DNA of 64,000 nucleotides from Crambe crambe (GCA_963924555.1 OZ004592.1:4340001-4404000), one strand, 5' to 3'; positions 48,501 to 60,263 are shown, counted from the first letter of the stretch. Notes: a model not told the origin generated them from the letters alone. Translations and numbers: made by a program.

Positions 48501-51500
48501 TTAATATAAAACTTTATAGCAACAGCAATGTAAATGACATGTGCATGGCATGGTAAAGTGAGCTGACTACACTACAGCCAAGTACTGGCTATAATACTAC
48601 TATAGGATTGCAGCAAGGAGTGTCAGGAAGATCATCAGATAAGAATAAATAGCTAGCTAAACAATTAAACTGAAGACCTAGCTTAGCAACTGATTAGGCT
48701 GCACTGTAGCACTTATACGTGGCCCCGCCCATACGCTCCGCCCCCTAACGACGTGCACTTCAAAATGGCGTAAGATTAGCCGAGTGTGTTATCAATATCA
48801 CTGATTTGTGAAGTAGCACTTTAGTCAAAACTAATAACAAAAGATCAGCCTCTAGGTGCCGCTCTAACAGATGGCCGAAGTAGAATTTTGATGACTATAG
48901 CCAGTAAGTCAGTAAGTCGATCTTATTATTATTATTATCCTTATTATTACAAGTAAGGGAAAAAGCATTTCGTGAAATGAAAAAAAGATGTAGGGATGAC
49001 CACTGCTCAAAAAAGTAAGGAAACAAGAAGGATGGAAATGGGATCAATCTTTGTTCTGTATATCCAGCCAACAATCCCTACATATACACACATTACTACA
49101 CTATAATCTGAAGTTACCTGACGTATATGTAGGGATTGTTGGCTGGATATACAGAACAAAGATTGATCCCATTTCCATCCTTCTTGTTTCCTTACTTTTT
49201 TGAGCAGTGGTCATCCCTACATCTTTTTTTCATTTCACGAAATGCTTTTTCCCTTACTTGTTCCTGGTCTTTTTTCCTCTTTTTATGGTTTTAGCTATGA
49301 TTAGAGTTCATTCTTCTATGTGTATGCAGGGACAGATGAAAGAAGTTCTCCAATAGCATACCAGCCCAATCATTTATCGAGTCAAGGTGTTGTGTTGTTG
49401 AGCCATACTTGGAGGTCGAAGATGCTGAAATAGAGTCTACCGTGGTGAATCTAAATCCCCGAATCGATACAGTAGTCTATCATCAGCTAGAGATAGAGCT
49501 AGAGACAGCTGAGTAATATTATGATTTCGAATAATTGGATATTCAAATACATGCGCATGCGTATTATAGAAAAGATGGCTTCCTAATTGAATTAGTCGAG
49601 TGCTGTGCTCCATAGTGTCTCCTTTTTCATCGACTCTTTCGAGGATCAACGAGTAGAAAAGATTGAATTTGGAGTGGATTTGTCCAGAAATCATGGCTGT
49701 AGCTTGAGTGGTTCGAGAGATATGGTTGTCTAAGAATAATAATAATAATAATAATAATAAGGCCACTATTTATAGAATCCTAGTTTCCTGTCCAAGAAAA
49801 CATCCACAAGTGCTGCGGGCGGGCGGTTATTATAATTATTCTATTACTGCTTCGTTGTTTATCTCAAGGGTCCTGTCTTCATCATTCACTAGTCTCGCGG
49901 CCCGCGAGACTAGTCATTCACCACGGGCTTTCCCAAAAAGAGCTGCATGTGAAGCAATGTGGCGCTCCACTGCGCGCATGAGCAATGGCAGGCGCTAGGC
50001 AGCAATAATATTTTTTGATGCGGTGACATTTTCAATACGCGGGCGGTGGACAGGAAACAATCATTCTATAAATAGTGGCCTAATAGAGAAGAAGAAGAAT
50101 ATAGCGATTTACCTGCTTGCCGTATTTCTGAAACGGTAAGCTCCCTGGTCCTGAAACTTGGTCTGCACATTGTAGTAGGCTCTAGTAGGCTGGATAATCA
50201 TTCACAGTAGCTTTTGTTAGGTCTAAGTGGGAGAACTAGAATTTCACTTTAGTATTAGTCTATAGGCGGCGCGCGCGGCCGTCCGAGTCATCCCTACATA
50301 GAGAGTGCTACCGCACTCTCTGATAAAGAATTATAAAGAAAAAGAACAAAAGTCAATTTTAGAACTCATTTTATGTTAGCGAATGAATTTTTGGTTTTTG
50401 AACATTCTCCCTCTTCTTTGTAGATGTAATAATTCACTGTAGCCTTCTGAAAACCTGTAGAGTAAGGGTAGAAGAGAAAGAAGAGTTTTAATTTTATACA
50501 GTCTTATGACCTTTGACCTGCCATCCCTACTTAGAGAGTGCTAACGCACTCTCGATACATTGTAAAAAGATAGCCTGTTTTTTCTACTTAGTATGCGGTT
50601 GAGTCTTGAAAAAAAAAAAACTTTTTTGCTGATGGTATAAAGATTATATTGGCTTTCTAACAAAACAGAAGCATGTGTGATCCACGCAACTATCTTTGTT
50701 TCCAATAGCAATATGCACCATCAGATATAGCCTCAGCTCCTTGGAAGAAAAACAAGTCCTTTGTTGCAATGCTCACAGTGACATCTGCTACTTGGATGCT
50801 ATAATCTCTTCTCATACACATTTGACCTTCACTTTGTTGTAGAATCACTACCACAAACAATTGCTCAATGGATGATTACCACTAATGAAGCGTGCATCCA
50901 AAACCAGCTTGACCTACTCACTCCTCAATGGTCAATCCTGATTGGCACTAACAAGCTTCACGTCACTTTCTACCAAAAACCGGCACAGGTTGGTTACAGT
51001 CATCTCAAAAATGTTCAACATCCTGGCAGAGTCAACACAAACATTATTATCCCCCAATCAGGTGCAAGGATGTAGCAATACATGAAATGGTTGTTATTTT
51101 TTAAAATGGTGCTTATGGAGCAGAAACACTGTGTGTTGGTACACAGGTGAACATACATGTTTCGGATGATGATGATTAGCAAATCACTTAACAGTACATA
51201 GTGCCTTAATCATCCCGATGATCATGCACTATTTTGTCAAAGTAACCCTTTAATTTAAGTAGATCAGTCACCCACCTATAGTGACTGACCACAATCAAAT
51301 TTATTAAGAAAGCTCTCCTCCTCCCTGGGAGTTTAGTGGGAGTCTCAGCACTACGAAGGTCTACTAACTAATGACATCAAGTCAATAGACTAAATACAAA
51401 GAAAAAGTGCATGTTGGCAGTCTGTATAGCACAGGTGTGTAAAACACAGGCACTCAACGTTCTAACAACAGAATTGACACTTCTTGTAAATAATTGACAC

Positions 51501-51798
51501 CTTCTGCTGCTATAATAGCTGTCAGTGCCTTAGCTATTATTATGGTCCCACTAATGTCACACACACAACGATTTACTGGAAAAAATGTTCTGCATCAAGA
51601 ATTTACTTGCTTGCACTACATAGTGTACTAAAAGCATAAATCTCCCCTCATGATCAGGACACTTGAATTTTAATTTAAAGTGCATTAGAAGTTGCATTGC
51701 ATGCATGTAAGGATTCACTCACCATCAGCTGGTTCACATGTGATGCCAAATCCAGAATACCCAAGCACCAATAATACAAAGAGACTTGTAGTCATCAT
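45577..51798 (-). CDS. Putative chimeric secreted/membrane protein: signal peptide, Ig, EGF
   Basis: Exons: 51798-51723 (signal peptide [19 protein letters not shown], three residues shorter than the parent), 46421-46256 and 46198-46074 (Ig 1; cysteines in FNCMLKD and YFCGRAGDG kept), then 45682 down to about 45,577 (calcium-binding [32 protein letters not shown]). The first three are intact copies of the receptor kinase exons, with all splice sites and phases kept. The Ig exon ends in phase 1, which fits the phase-1 start of the EGF exon (CTCATAG acceptor). The EGF donor is uncertain: candidates at 45,577 (phase 2) and about 45,575 (phase 1) cut near the last cysteine. The SRCR-TM exons at 38.9-37.7 kb could follow. 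No promoter equivalent to that of the parent is in the copy, so expression is unproven. Confidence 0.55.
46493..46679. mobile_element. Foldback hairpin element, family C (copy 2)
   Basis: Arms TACTTTTACCTATAGCAGTT...AATAATAATCCCTACATCACTG and complement; loop about 40 bp. Absent from the matching place in copy A. Confidence 0.85.
48017..48230. mobile_element. Foldback hairpin element, family B (copy 2)
   Basis: Arms AGCACAAAAAATTTCTTCTA...AGGGCTCTATAATGTACTGC and complement, about 80 bp each, nearly perfect. The loop holds AAAAGTAGGGATTG. Confidence 0.9.
48949..49261. mobile_element. Foldback hairpin element, family A (copy 2), 313 bp
   Basis: ACAAGTAAGGGAAAAAGCAT...GATGTAGGGATGACC...CCAGCCAACAATCCCTACAT folds on its complement, arms about 135 bp, loop about 40 bp, with very few mismatches. 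It carries no reading frame. Confidence 0.92.
49761..50080. mobile_element. Harbinger-like MITE, 320 bp
   Basis: Ends GGCCACTATTTATAGAATCC...TTTCCTGTCC and GGACAGGAAAC...TATAAATAGTGGCC, 33-bp arms. TAA on both sides (49,758-49,760; 50,081-50,083), as in PIF/Harbinger. The left side abuts a (TAA)n run. Confidence 0.85.
50290..50555. repeat. Two directly repeated small hairpins
   Basis: CATCCCTACATAGAGAGTGCTA, then CCGCACTCTC, at about 50,288-50,320, and CATCCCTACTTAGAGAGTGC with AACGCACTCTC at about 50,523-50,554. GAGAGTGC/GCACTCTC forms each stem. They begin with the same ATCCCTAC as the large foldbacks. Confidence 0.7.
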
Positions 51799-52691
51799 CT
51801 CCGGCTTATACGCTCGATGATTTCCTGCATAAAATAAGGGGGAGAATCCTGATATTAACAATAAAAAACGAGCCGCAATCTTCTGTTTACTCCTTACACA
51901 ACAGTCTCAATCACCAATAGTTATGTCTACAAATCGACAAAGTGGTGCAACAAAAAAAGCTGCAAAATCAGCTTACAACTTTTGTTGCCACATGCATTGG
52001 AAACACAATCTCCATCCCACATCTGACTCCAACTGGTTTGTGGTGGGCCGATTATCACAACTATACTTTCAAATGCTCACCGCATTTACTTGCCAAAGTA
52101 ACCAAATCTAACAATTTTGTACACAAACAACTGAACATTTCCCTTTGATTGGTCAAAATGTATACTAGATGTGTCAATATCACTGTGTCATCTCCTATGG
52201 ATGGGTGATTTTGAATTCAACTCACCTTAAAGAGTTTCTGTCTCTGAAATGCAATGGTTCTTTGCTTTACGCTATTTTGGATAAAGAATTGAAGACTCCA
52301 ATGGGTATCCCATACTGTGCCCAGGGCATCACATGCTGAATGAAGTTGAATAGGTCAGAGGAAGCTGACGTCCATGCATGCACCAAAGCAGAGCAAACAG
52401 TCATGTTCACAATGGCTGATGATACTACAACCACTAAAGGCTTGCATGTTTCAATAACAACTGCAGACTTCCCAACATCCTACCTATAATCTATGATCCT
52501 ACAGAGACATCAAAGTGAATCATAGGTCAATCAAAATCATTAAAGGAACACATCATCAAAAGATCAAAGCAAATTTCTTCCATGAGTGGCAACAACTTTA
52601 ACTTTAACTCCTGTCTTTAGTCTTCCCAGGAACTGAGGAAGTTAGTTGCCTACCTTCCTAGTGTCATAGATAGTGTCTTGGTCATGGTCGT

Positions 52692-53540
52692 TTGCTGCAT
52701 GATTCAGCATTTCAGTTAGATACAGAAAGAGTGAGGGAAGCAGTAGATGTAGCAGAAAAGACTAAGTCATGGATATTAAGTAAAAAGGTGGAAGGAAAAT
52801 TTTTTGAGCAACAGCTGATAAAGCATTTAAAGAAGTGTTTCAGTGCTAGTGTCAGTATAAGTGCAGCACGGGAGAAAATGTGGGGTAATTTCCACAGGTT
52901 GAGGTGTTCTCCTGCATTCAAGTTATTTTGGACTACATTGTTGACTCTAATTGGCTGCAATACTGTGGATGACCCTATTTTTAGCCAATAATAATTATGT
53001 GTCCAATCACATATTCAAGGAAGCCTTAAAGGAAGAATTTCCATTGCCATCATCTGTACAAACTGCTACAATGTCATCTATTTTGTCGCATGAAGAGTGC
53101 AACGCAATTCGATATGTGGCCAGCTATAATAATATTATGTAACAAACTGTACAAACGATTGAAGAAGTCAGAAAAAGACAGTGATTTGACTTATGGGATT
53201 CTTGATATGGCTGATGAGAATAATGATGATACTTCAGCGACATGGATAGAGTTGGTGGATAGGGGTGGGCTCTTTCATATGTGAGTAATGAAGTGTATGC
53301 CCTATTCATCAGTATTAGAGAAGGAGAGAAGTGAAAGTTTGTTGATACTTACTAATAATGAGTGGATAACACCACATAGGTTTTCTTTTGCTAGGGGTTT
53401 AATGGAATTATACAAGCTGGCCAACAAACAATCATTGCAAAAAGCAAAGGATTGCGGATAAAGTTGTGTGGCAAGAATAAGAAAAAGGAAGAGGATAAAG
53501 ACTCAAGTGTCACTGAGAAGAATCCACAGAAAAGCTGCTG
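52692..53540 (+). pseudogene. Divergent P-like companion gene, broken
   Basis: Frames in order: HDSAFQLDTERVREAVDVAE, KMWGNFHRLRCSPAFKLFW, ILSHEECNAIRYVASYNNIM, LYKRLKKSEKDSDLTYGILD, ATWIELVDRGGLFHM. These line up with the companion protein at 30,401-31,597 at low identity but the same spacing. Frameshifts near 52,990, 53,140 and 53,280. It begins exactly where copy B of the duplication stops. Confidence 0.8.
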
Positions 53541-53599
53541 AATAGCTACCAGTATATATTACTAGTAAAATTAATTACAACATTAATGCACAAAACTTT

Positions 53600-55640
53600 T
53601 TATTAAAATAAGAGTTTCCATCAGCTATAGTTCAGTCATTTCATTTTGCATCTCTTCATCAGCTGGTTTATATCTTCATCTGTATTCCCATATACATTCC
53701 CTCGTACTTCCCCTGGAAACATTCTTACACACGGTGTTGACTACTCTCAATGTTTGAGTATTTTAACCACTTCATATATATGCATTTGGGTTTTCATGTG
53801 ATGACCCCCTTTGCCTTTGACAACCGAAGAATTTTTTCAATTGGGTCTTGTGATATTTTTTCACTTCAGAAAAATTTCACTCCAGGTATTGATTTCACTA
53901 AGTCAGTGAAGGACAGAGCTAGCATTCATTATAGTTACACACTATCATAAAGCATACACATAAACATATACTTGAGTGTCTCTTGGCTAATTTGCATCTT
54001 TAATTTGGCAGCATTTGAAATCCTCTCTGTCATCAACTGATTTGAGGAAGTCATTCTTCAGCCAATGCACATGCACATCAGTCATGGATATGCAGCTACA
54101 TGTATCATAGATTGACGTAACCAGGATTGGAAATGCCCCATAGCAACAATACAATCTGCACGGTACAATCAGTATTGCGGTGTGTGGAAGAGCTGAAGAA
54201 GCCAAACGTGGAGGAATCGACTTCTCGAAGTTCAGTAGTAAGTCCATAGCATAGCTAGTAACTTCACCACCTTACTTGTCCAAAAAGCAAATTTTTTGCT
54301 GCTAGGCTTTGTGTACCTGTATCCCCTTACATGAAAGAATAGATTTGCAACTTACAGTTTCAGAGTTTAGTGTACACTCTACTTCATGCCCTCATACTTA
54401 AAATGTAGTGAACTTAAAAGTTTCAGCCAATAGTTCACATTTGCTGGGTGTGTCTTTGCATACCTTTTTGAAAAGTGAAGTTGTTTCTAGTGACCCCAAT
54501 TTATATTCAATAACAAGTAGCTATTCCTTCATGCCCTCCACCTATGCTTTCCAAATGTATGCATTCCCTTGCCGAGAAAAAGCTCAATGATTAGAGTAAG
54601 GTAAAGCGGGGCTATTTCAAACGGCGTAGAAATATTTCTGAAACTACTGAGACTTCTGAGCTCAATATTGGAGGATATAATCTACTATAATAGTAGAATA
54701 TATCTTTCAAAATAGAGCTCGTAAGCTCGTGGAGTTTTTGACCCTTCGGAATAGCCCCTCTGTTCGAAATAGCCCATCGTAGTGCATGGAATCGGAACGT
54801 GCGTCACTCTGGTTCCCAAACTCCAATCCACTGGGGTGTACCCTGTCCAACTGCCCATCAGTGTCCTTAGCAAACTTAGCAACCACCGGTTGTTTCAGGA
54901 AGACATGGCAGAAGCTGCAACTGGTGGAGGAGGGATCTCTCCTAAACCAAAGACGACATAATAGTTATCATAGTAATTGTGACAGTCGAGGGTAGAAATC
55001 AAATGTTATTCACACTTTAGTCAAAGTTTACTTTTGTCATGACTGATGCTTTATAATAATATATTTTCTACTTTTTTTTCAAAAGTAGAAAGCATGATTT
55101 CTACCCTCAACCGTCACAATCACTCATAGTTCGGGCAGAGAACAAGAAGGTGCAGAGGTGAAGAAGAACCTGAAGGAAATCACCAGGATCAATGGCTGCA
55201 CACTTAATACCCAAATTTGATTTGTATTAATTAATGCGGGCATGCGCAATAAGGAGTGGCCAGGCAGTTTATATTGCATTTCCAATCCCGGTTACGTAGT
55301 CTATACAATCTATGGTTGTATACTTCATGCATTGATTTGTACATACATCCCAGTCTAAAGTCATCCGCAGAGGAGTATGGTTCTAGAAATTTCTTGCGCC
55401 TGTGTTTCCCAGTAGTCAGATTCTTGATATTGAGATCCTGTCAAAAATAGCAACAAACTTTGCAGTCTCCTCAACATCCTTCCTGCCACTATGTCTGAGC
55501 ATTACATATAGTGATCTGTGATGGTTACAGCATTTGCAACATCTTCCTGGACAAGACCAGCTCTTGTGGCGGATAGTTGCTCTTCCAGTCACCAAATTTT
55601 CCACCACTGCTGTGACTTCAGTACCTTTCATGAAGCAATA
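53600..55640 (-). pseudogene. Divergent P-like transposase, broken
   Basis: Facing the companion remnant, as in the intact element. The C-terminal block FFGCQRQRGSSHENPNA is near 53,770-53,870, with a frame change before it, and ETAKFVAIFDR is near 55,450-55,480. A nested element (54,105-55,314) separates them. The N-terminal half was not found. Confidence 0.65.
54105..55314. mobile_element. Nested inverted-repeat element, about 1.2 kb
   Basis: Left CATAGATTGACGTAACCAGG...ATTGGAAATGC; right, on the minus strand, CATAGATTGTATAGACTACG...TAACCGGGATTGGAAATGC. GACTACGTA..GGATTGGAAA is shared with the ends of the P-like elements, so this is probably a non-autonomous relative. A further small inverted-repeat element (ATTGTGACAGTCGAGGGTAG / complement, about 54,977-55,122) is inside it. 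Confidence 0.65.
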
Positions 55641-55960
55641 ATTTATTTAGCTATGTGGTTTAAAAGTTAACCATTTAGCTACCTTTAGCATTAGTAAACT
55701 CTCCTTTCCTAGCCAATGCCACTGGCTCAAATTTTGCACCAGGGTTCCCAACACATGTTATGTAACACTGGTCTATCATTCCAATCACCTCTTCGAAGTA
55801 CAGCAGCACTCTTGATGGTGAGAGGGAATCGTGCCATTTCCTTTGAGACAACCTTATTACAAATACCTCTACTTTCCCTTCCAGTTTTTGTCTCTTTTTC
55901 TAGGATTATGAGAACTCTTAGGATCCGCATACTATAATGTATGAAGCACCTATTATATTA

Positions 55961-57970
55961 GTAGAGCGGCTTAGCACCAAAAAAAGGCACTTTCTGATAA
56001 AAGCATGAAATTTGGTACATAGTTTTTACATTATCATAAGGGTCATTTTCAGACAGGGAGCCATCCTGAATTTGACCTCTGGTGACCTCTAGACGTCAAT
56101 TAACTTTGGAAACCACAACCTCCTATTTTAGTATCATTTATACTTGGATTAACTAGAACAAAGATGACACTTTAAGGAATGGGACTGGAATCATGCCCAT
56201 ATCTCATTCCATTCCAAAGTTACGAGAATTTTAATTGTGACTGTATAAATTAGAGGTTATTGATAAACTGTGTCTGTTTATTAGCTACTGGCAATCTCCA
56301 CAACAGGAGCAGAGAGCGGTGCACAAGGGCAGCCTTCACACACTTGCACCATCCTTTCTTGTATCCACAATGGATCAATTCATAGCATGCCTATAATGCT
56401 TCTGAAAGAGTGGTCCACAGTGGTTCCCAACTCCTTCCTCCGTCCCCAATCTGCTGGATTGGGAAGTCCCTCTATTGGGCAAATAGAGCCTTTTCCAGTA
56501 ATTAGACTGATAAGCAGCTCGTTTTATGTGCTGAATTAGGCTCCTAGATTTTGTGCAAAATGCAATACCATGTAGATGGGCATCACTGTCACTTTTATGG
56601 TGATATTTGGTTTCAAGAGCAGGTGCAAATGCGAGCTTAACCAACATAGCAGTGTCTTCCAGTTCCATTGCACATCATCTCCAAACCTTCTCATCAATAT
56701 TGTAGGTAGAAGCATTGTGAAGACCTGCAGATCCTTACAGAGGAAACATTTGGCCTCCTTGAGGTCAACTGTTACTTTATTGAAAGTGTTTGCACAGGTA
56801 CTGGTGTACCAACTTTTTCTTCAGATTTTTTCTGCAGTCGTGCCAATTTTGTTTGGTTGAACTTCAACCGATTTATGCTAGCCAGCATGAATGTTGCCTC
56901 TATGCCATCCCAGAGCTGGAGCCAGCTAATTTGTAGTTGTGCGGCCATGCATAGCTACCATCTGGGGGGAAGCCCTCCAGTAAAATTTAATGTTATTGAT
57001 TCGATTTCAATCTGGTATGATCTAGGCAATGCCATGTACTAACTTATAAGTCATTGTTATTATTCAAATTACAAAACAAACAAAAAAAACTCTGAATGGT
57101 GGTACGGCCATGGCCATACTAGCCGTAGCAGTGCCTTCGGCCATGCATCCCCATCATCAAATCGTTCAATGTCAATGTTCATTGGCATGTATCCAAGACT
57201 TGGATGGATACCAATGAACATTGACATTGAAAAACTTGAAATTTGTCGAAGTCGCTAAAGATTTGTAGCCACTACCAATGGGTGCCTTGTTATTGTAAAT
57301 CTCTTCTTGACAAAGTACACAAAGCTCCCAATCAGTGATGGCAGCTGATTTAGGTCATTTTAATGTAGATACAACAGTAGCATTTACAAGCATGTGACAT
57401 TTTGCCATTAACACAAAGCTGACTAGCTAATTCACCTATAGCTACATGCAATAAAGTGTGGTAGTTAGCAAATACCTAACTTACTTGACTTGGTAGCAGA
57501 TCAGAGCACGGTAATCAGAATGACCGTAATTCCTTGAATGTGCTAGACATGTGCTTGCAACTTTCGCTTTTGTAGCTACTTGGTAATGTACGTAAACACT
57601 AATAAAGTTATAACACTAATTATTAAGTAACATGCCATCAAATATAGTGGGGTAATTGACAATTAGAGGTGCATACATTGCATTCATGCAAAATAAGATT
57701 AAAATTATCACAACTTTGGAGTGGAATGAGATTCTGGTCTCATTTTACTCCTCAAAGTGTCAGCTTCGCTCTGATACCTAACACTTGATAGTCAATCCAA
57801 GTATTAATGGTACTATAATAGGAGGTCATGGTTTCCGAAGTTAATTGATGACTAGAGGTCACCAGGGGTCAATTTCAAGAGGGCTCCCTATCTGAAAATA
57901 ACCTTTATGATGTGTAATAACTATGTACTAAAATTCAAAAAGTGCACAAAAAATTGCTAAACCGCTGCAC
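55961..57970. mobile_element. 2.0-kb transposon with about 300-bp inverted ends
   Basis: 55,961-56,240 is the inverse of about 57,680-57,970 (GTAGAGCGGCTTAGCA against GTGCAGCGGTTTAGCA at the tips; TGACCTCTAG...CAATTAACTT inside). The direct repeat TATATTA flanks it (55,954-55,960; 57,971-57,977). A minus frame at 56,668-56,375 (ALETKYHHKSDSDAHLHGIA, then SLIQHIKRAAYQSNYWKRL) is probably the remnant of its own protein. A 30-bp-arm palindrome (TTCAATGTCAATGTTCATTGG) is at 57,168-57,235. Confidence 0.8.
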
Positions 57971-58379
57971 TATATTAGTAAGTACAAATCTTGCTGTTAC
58001 ATAGGTAAAGGAAGCAGGGGGTACCAGGGGCATGTGCCCCCCCCCCCCCCCCCCCCTCCAGATTATGGTCAGGGGGGCACCTCGTCCACTTGCTTAGGTT
58101 AGATTAGAGTATGGTGGCCAACCACATGGTACCACAGTTTGGATAAGTACAGAGGTGGTTATCATAGCCTGAACCACAATGCAATCAAAGCAAGCTTCTT
58201 TATGTTCATGGGAGGGGCCTGGGGACGAGGCTATAGGTTTCCTCCTGCCAAGAGGCTAGGTTTGTATGCATGCTATCAGCCATTAGTGTTGTCAAGCTAT
58301 TTATGTCCATGCTTTCAGAATTGATGTACAGCATGTCTCTGATAGTGAATCTAGTTTGAGTCAATCAGTACAGACACTA

Positions 58380-59897
58380 CTTCTGCTCTTCTACCTCCTG
58401 ATTCTTCATCTCCAAGTTCTATCTATTGTATAGCTGAATGCTGTAACCTAGAACAGGCTGTTTCAGGGCATCCTCACCAGGTACTATCCCCTAGTGTACT
58501 TCACCTGACCAGAAAGATGCAGGGTAATAAGTATCGTCACTTTTATTCAGAATGGTTCCAAGAATATCCGAGGCTAGTCTTGTGCAGTACAAAGCTAAAA
58601 GTTTACTGTTATCAGTGTAGGTATTGTATGGAAAAGAGCTTACTTTTTGGATAAGTTTGGTGACAAAGCTTTTATTGTATGGGCTTTGATAATTGGAAAA
58701 AAGCCAAGGAGTATTTTAGCTAAGTAGCATGAGAAGTCAAATTCACATTTAGAGTCTGCTGCTAAACTCAGACAGCTACAATCACCAGGTTTGCAAACAG
58801 TAGCTAGGTAAGCAAATCACAGCAGTTAGAGAGGCTTTAGATTTAGTGCAGGAATTGGGAGTATTTATTTCTTTCTCTCCAAAGCGATTGAGCTTGTTGG
58901 AGTGTTTGAAGTCTCAGATATGTGCAGATACACCTACCATCAAAACACTATGCTTAACACGTTGGACAGTGAGAACAAATGCAATTCAAGCAGTTGTTGC
59001 CAACTATGAGATTCTTTTGAAATTGCTTCTTGAAATGTATGAAGGTGGAAGGGATGAACATGCTACAAAAGCTGGTGGATACCTTGCTTCGGTCCATGGA
59101 TAGGTTCGGGGGCTCACTTGATATTTTCAGCTGTTGAGCAATTTTCAATTACCCTCCAGGCCAAGAACACAACTATGCAAACTTCTTGCAAAGACAGTGA
59201 TCAGAATAAAGCTTTGAGCGTTTCTACACGAGGGTTGTGGAAGATTCACAAGATTTAACTTCAAGTCCTGTTTTACCACAATATCGAAAATTATCATGGA
59301 GACTTGATGATGGAAGCACCACACATAAGTTTGAAACCCCTAAGTCTTTGTTCAAACAGCAATACAATGAAACACTTGATTTGCTTGGTGATGAGTTAAC
59401 AAAACGTTTTCAGCAGAAGAGGGGTATGCCTATAGCTGCAGCTTTGGAAACATTGGTACTGAAAGCTTTCAATGAAGACTTTGTGTTCAGCTTTCCTGAG
59501 GAAGTGTCACTTTATGTAAATTTTGGCAAAAAATTCAAATTCAGGTGTTACCTAACCTGCTCATGTCATAATATTGTAGCCAATCCTTCACAAAAAAAAA
59601 AGAATGTGACCAATTTGAGGACAGTATGTGATATAATGAACAGTATTGAAAGTAGTTGAGTGAAGTTTACAGGCTACTTCGTATTTCAGTTACCATCCCA
59701 TCAACAGCAGAGCGTACTCTTTCTACTCTAAGGAGACTGAAAAATTATCTGCGATCAACCGTGTCTCAGCCACGTTTGAACCATGCACTAATTTTACATG
59801 TTCATAAAGATAAAATAGATAACATTGACCTACACAAAATAGCTAAAGAAGTTAATGTAAGACAGAGGAACTTTTTGGAGTGTTGTAAAATTCATTA
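58380..59897 (+). pseudogene. hAT-family (TTF/ZMYM1-like) transposase, decayed
   Basis: TTF-type zinc finger region (FYSEWFQEYPRLVLCSTKLK, then VYCYQC, FDNWKKAKEYF) at about 58,530-58,760; middle IKTLCLTRWTVRTNAIQAVV at 58,930-59,000; C-terminal dimer block ISVTIPSTAERTLSTLRRLK then NYLRSTVSQPRLNHALILHV at 59,680-59,810. At least four frameshifts or stops. Long C runs at 58,030 and 60,000 may belong to its ends. Confidence 0.8.
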
Positions 59898-60035
59898 ACT
59901 CTAAGTGCATAATGTTCCGAGTACTCTAATTAGTGGGTGTGGCCAAGGCCAAAATTTTCTGCACACAGCAGCTCTTTACTCCAGAGTCCTCTTATGTGCC
60001 CCCCCCCCCCCCCCCCCCCCATCTAAGTAATAGAT

Positions 60036-60150
60036 AAAGCATGTGCGCGAGGTTTCTGGTTGATTTAGTGCACCATAGCCCGAGGGCCACAGGCCCGAGG
60101 GATGGTGCACTAAATCAACCAGAAACCGAGTGCGCATGCTTTATCTATTT
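60036..60150. repeat. Near-perfect hairpin, about 50-bp arms
   Basis: GATAAAGCATGTGCGCGAGG...TTTCTGGTTGATTTAGTGCAC...AGCCCGAGGGCC folds on GGCCCGAGGGATGGTGCACT...AAATCAACCAGAAACC. It precedes a TTTTAGATCCCATTGC end (60,147) whose inverse, GCAACGGGATCTAAAA, is at about 60,725-60,741. Confidence 0.85.
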
Positions 60151-60263
60151 TAGATCCCATTGCGCATGCGCGTAGCTACTGTAGTCCATAGTTACAAACA
60201 TCAGTACTGTTTGGTTTGCTATAGCTAGCTAATTGTTGTGTCTCCACTTCTTTCTTGAGTTAT

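Larger units (their letters stand above)
45777..52688. repeat. Segmental duplication, copy B
   Basis: Collinear copy of 4,671-10,826. The left border is a switch from EGF-locus sequence to TCATCATACTATTAACC; the right border ends at CTTGGTCATGG, where the third P-like element starts. Extra relative to copy A: hairpins C, B and A (46.5, 48.0, 48.95 kb), the MITE at 49,761 and hairpins at 50.3 and 50.5 kb, so about 3 kb arrived after copying or was lost from A. Confidence 0.9.
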
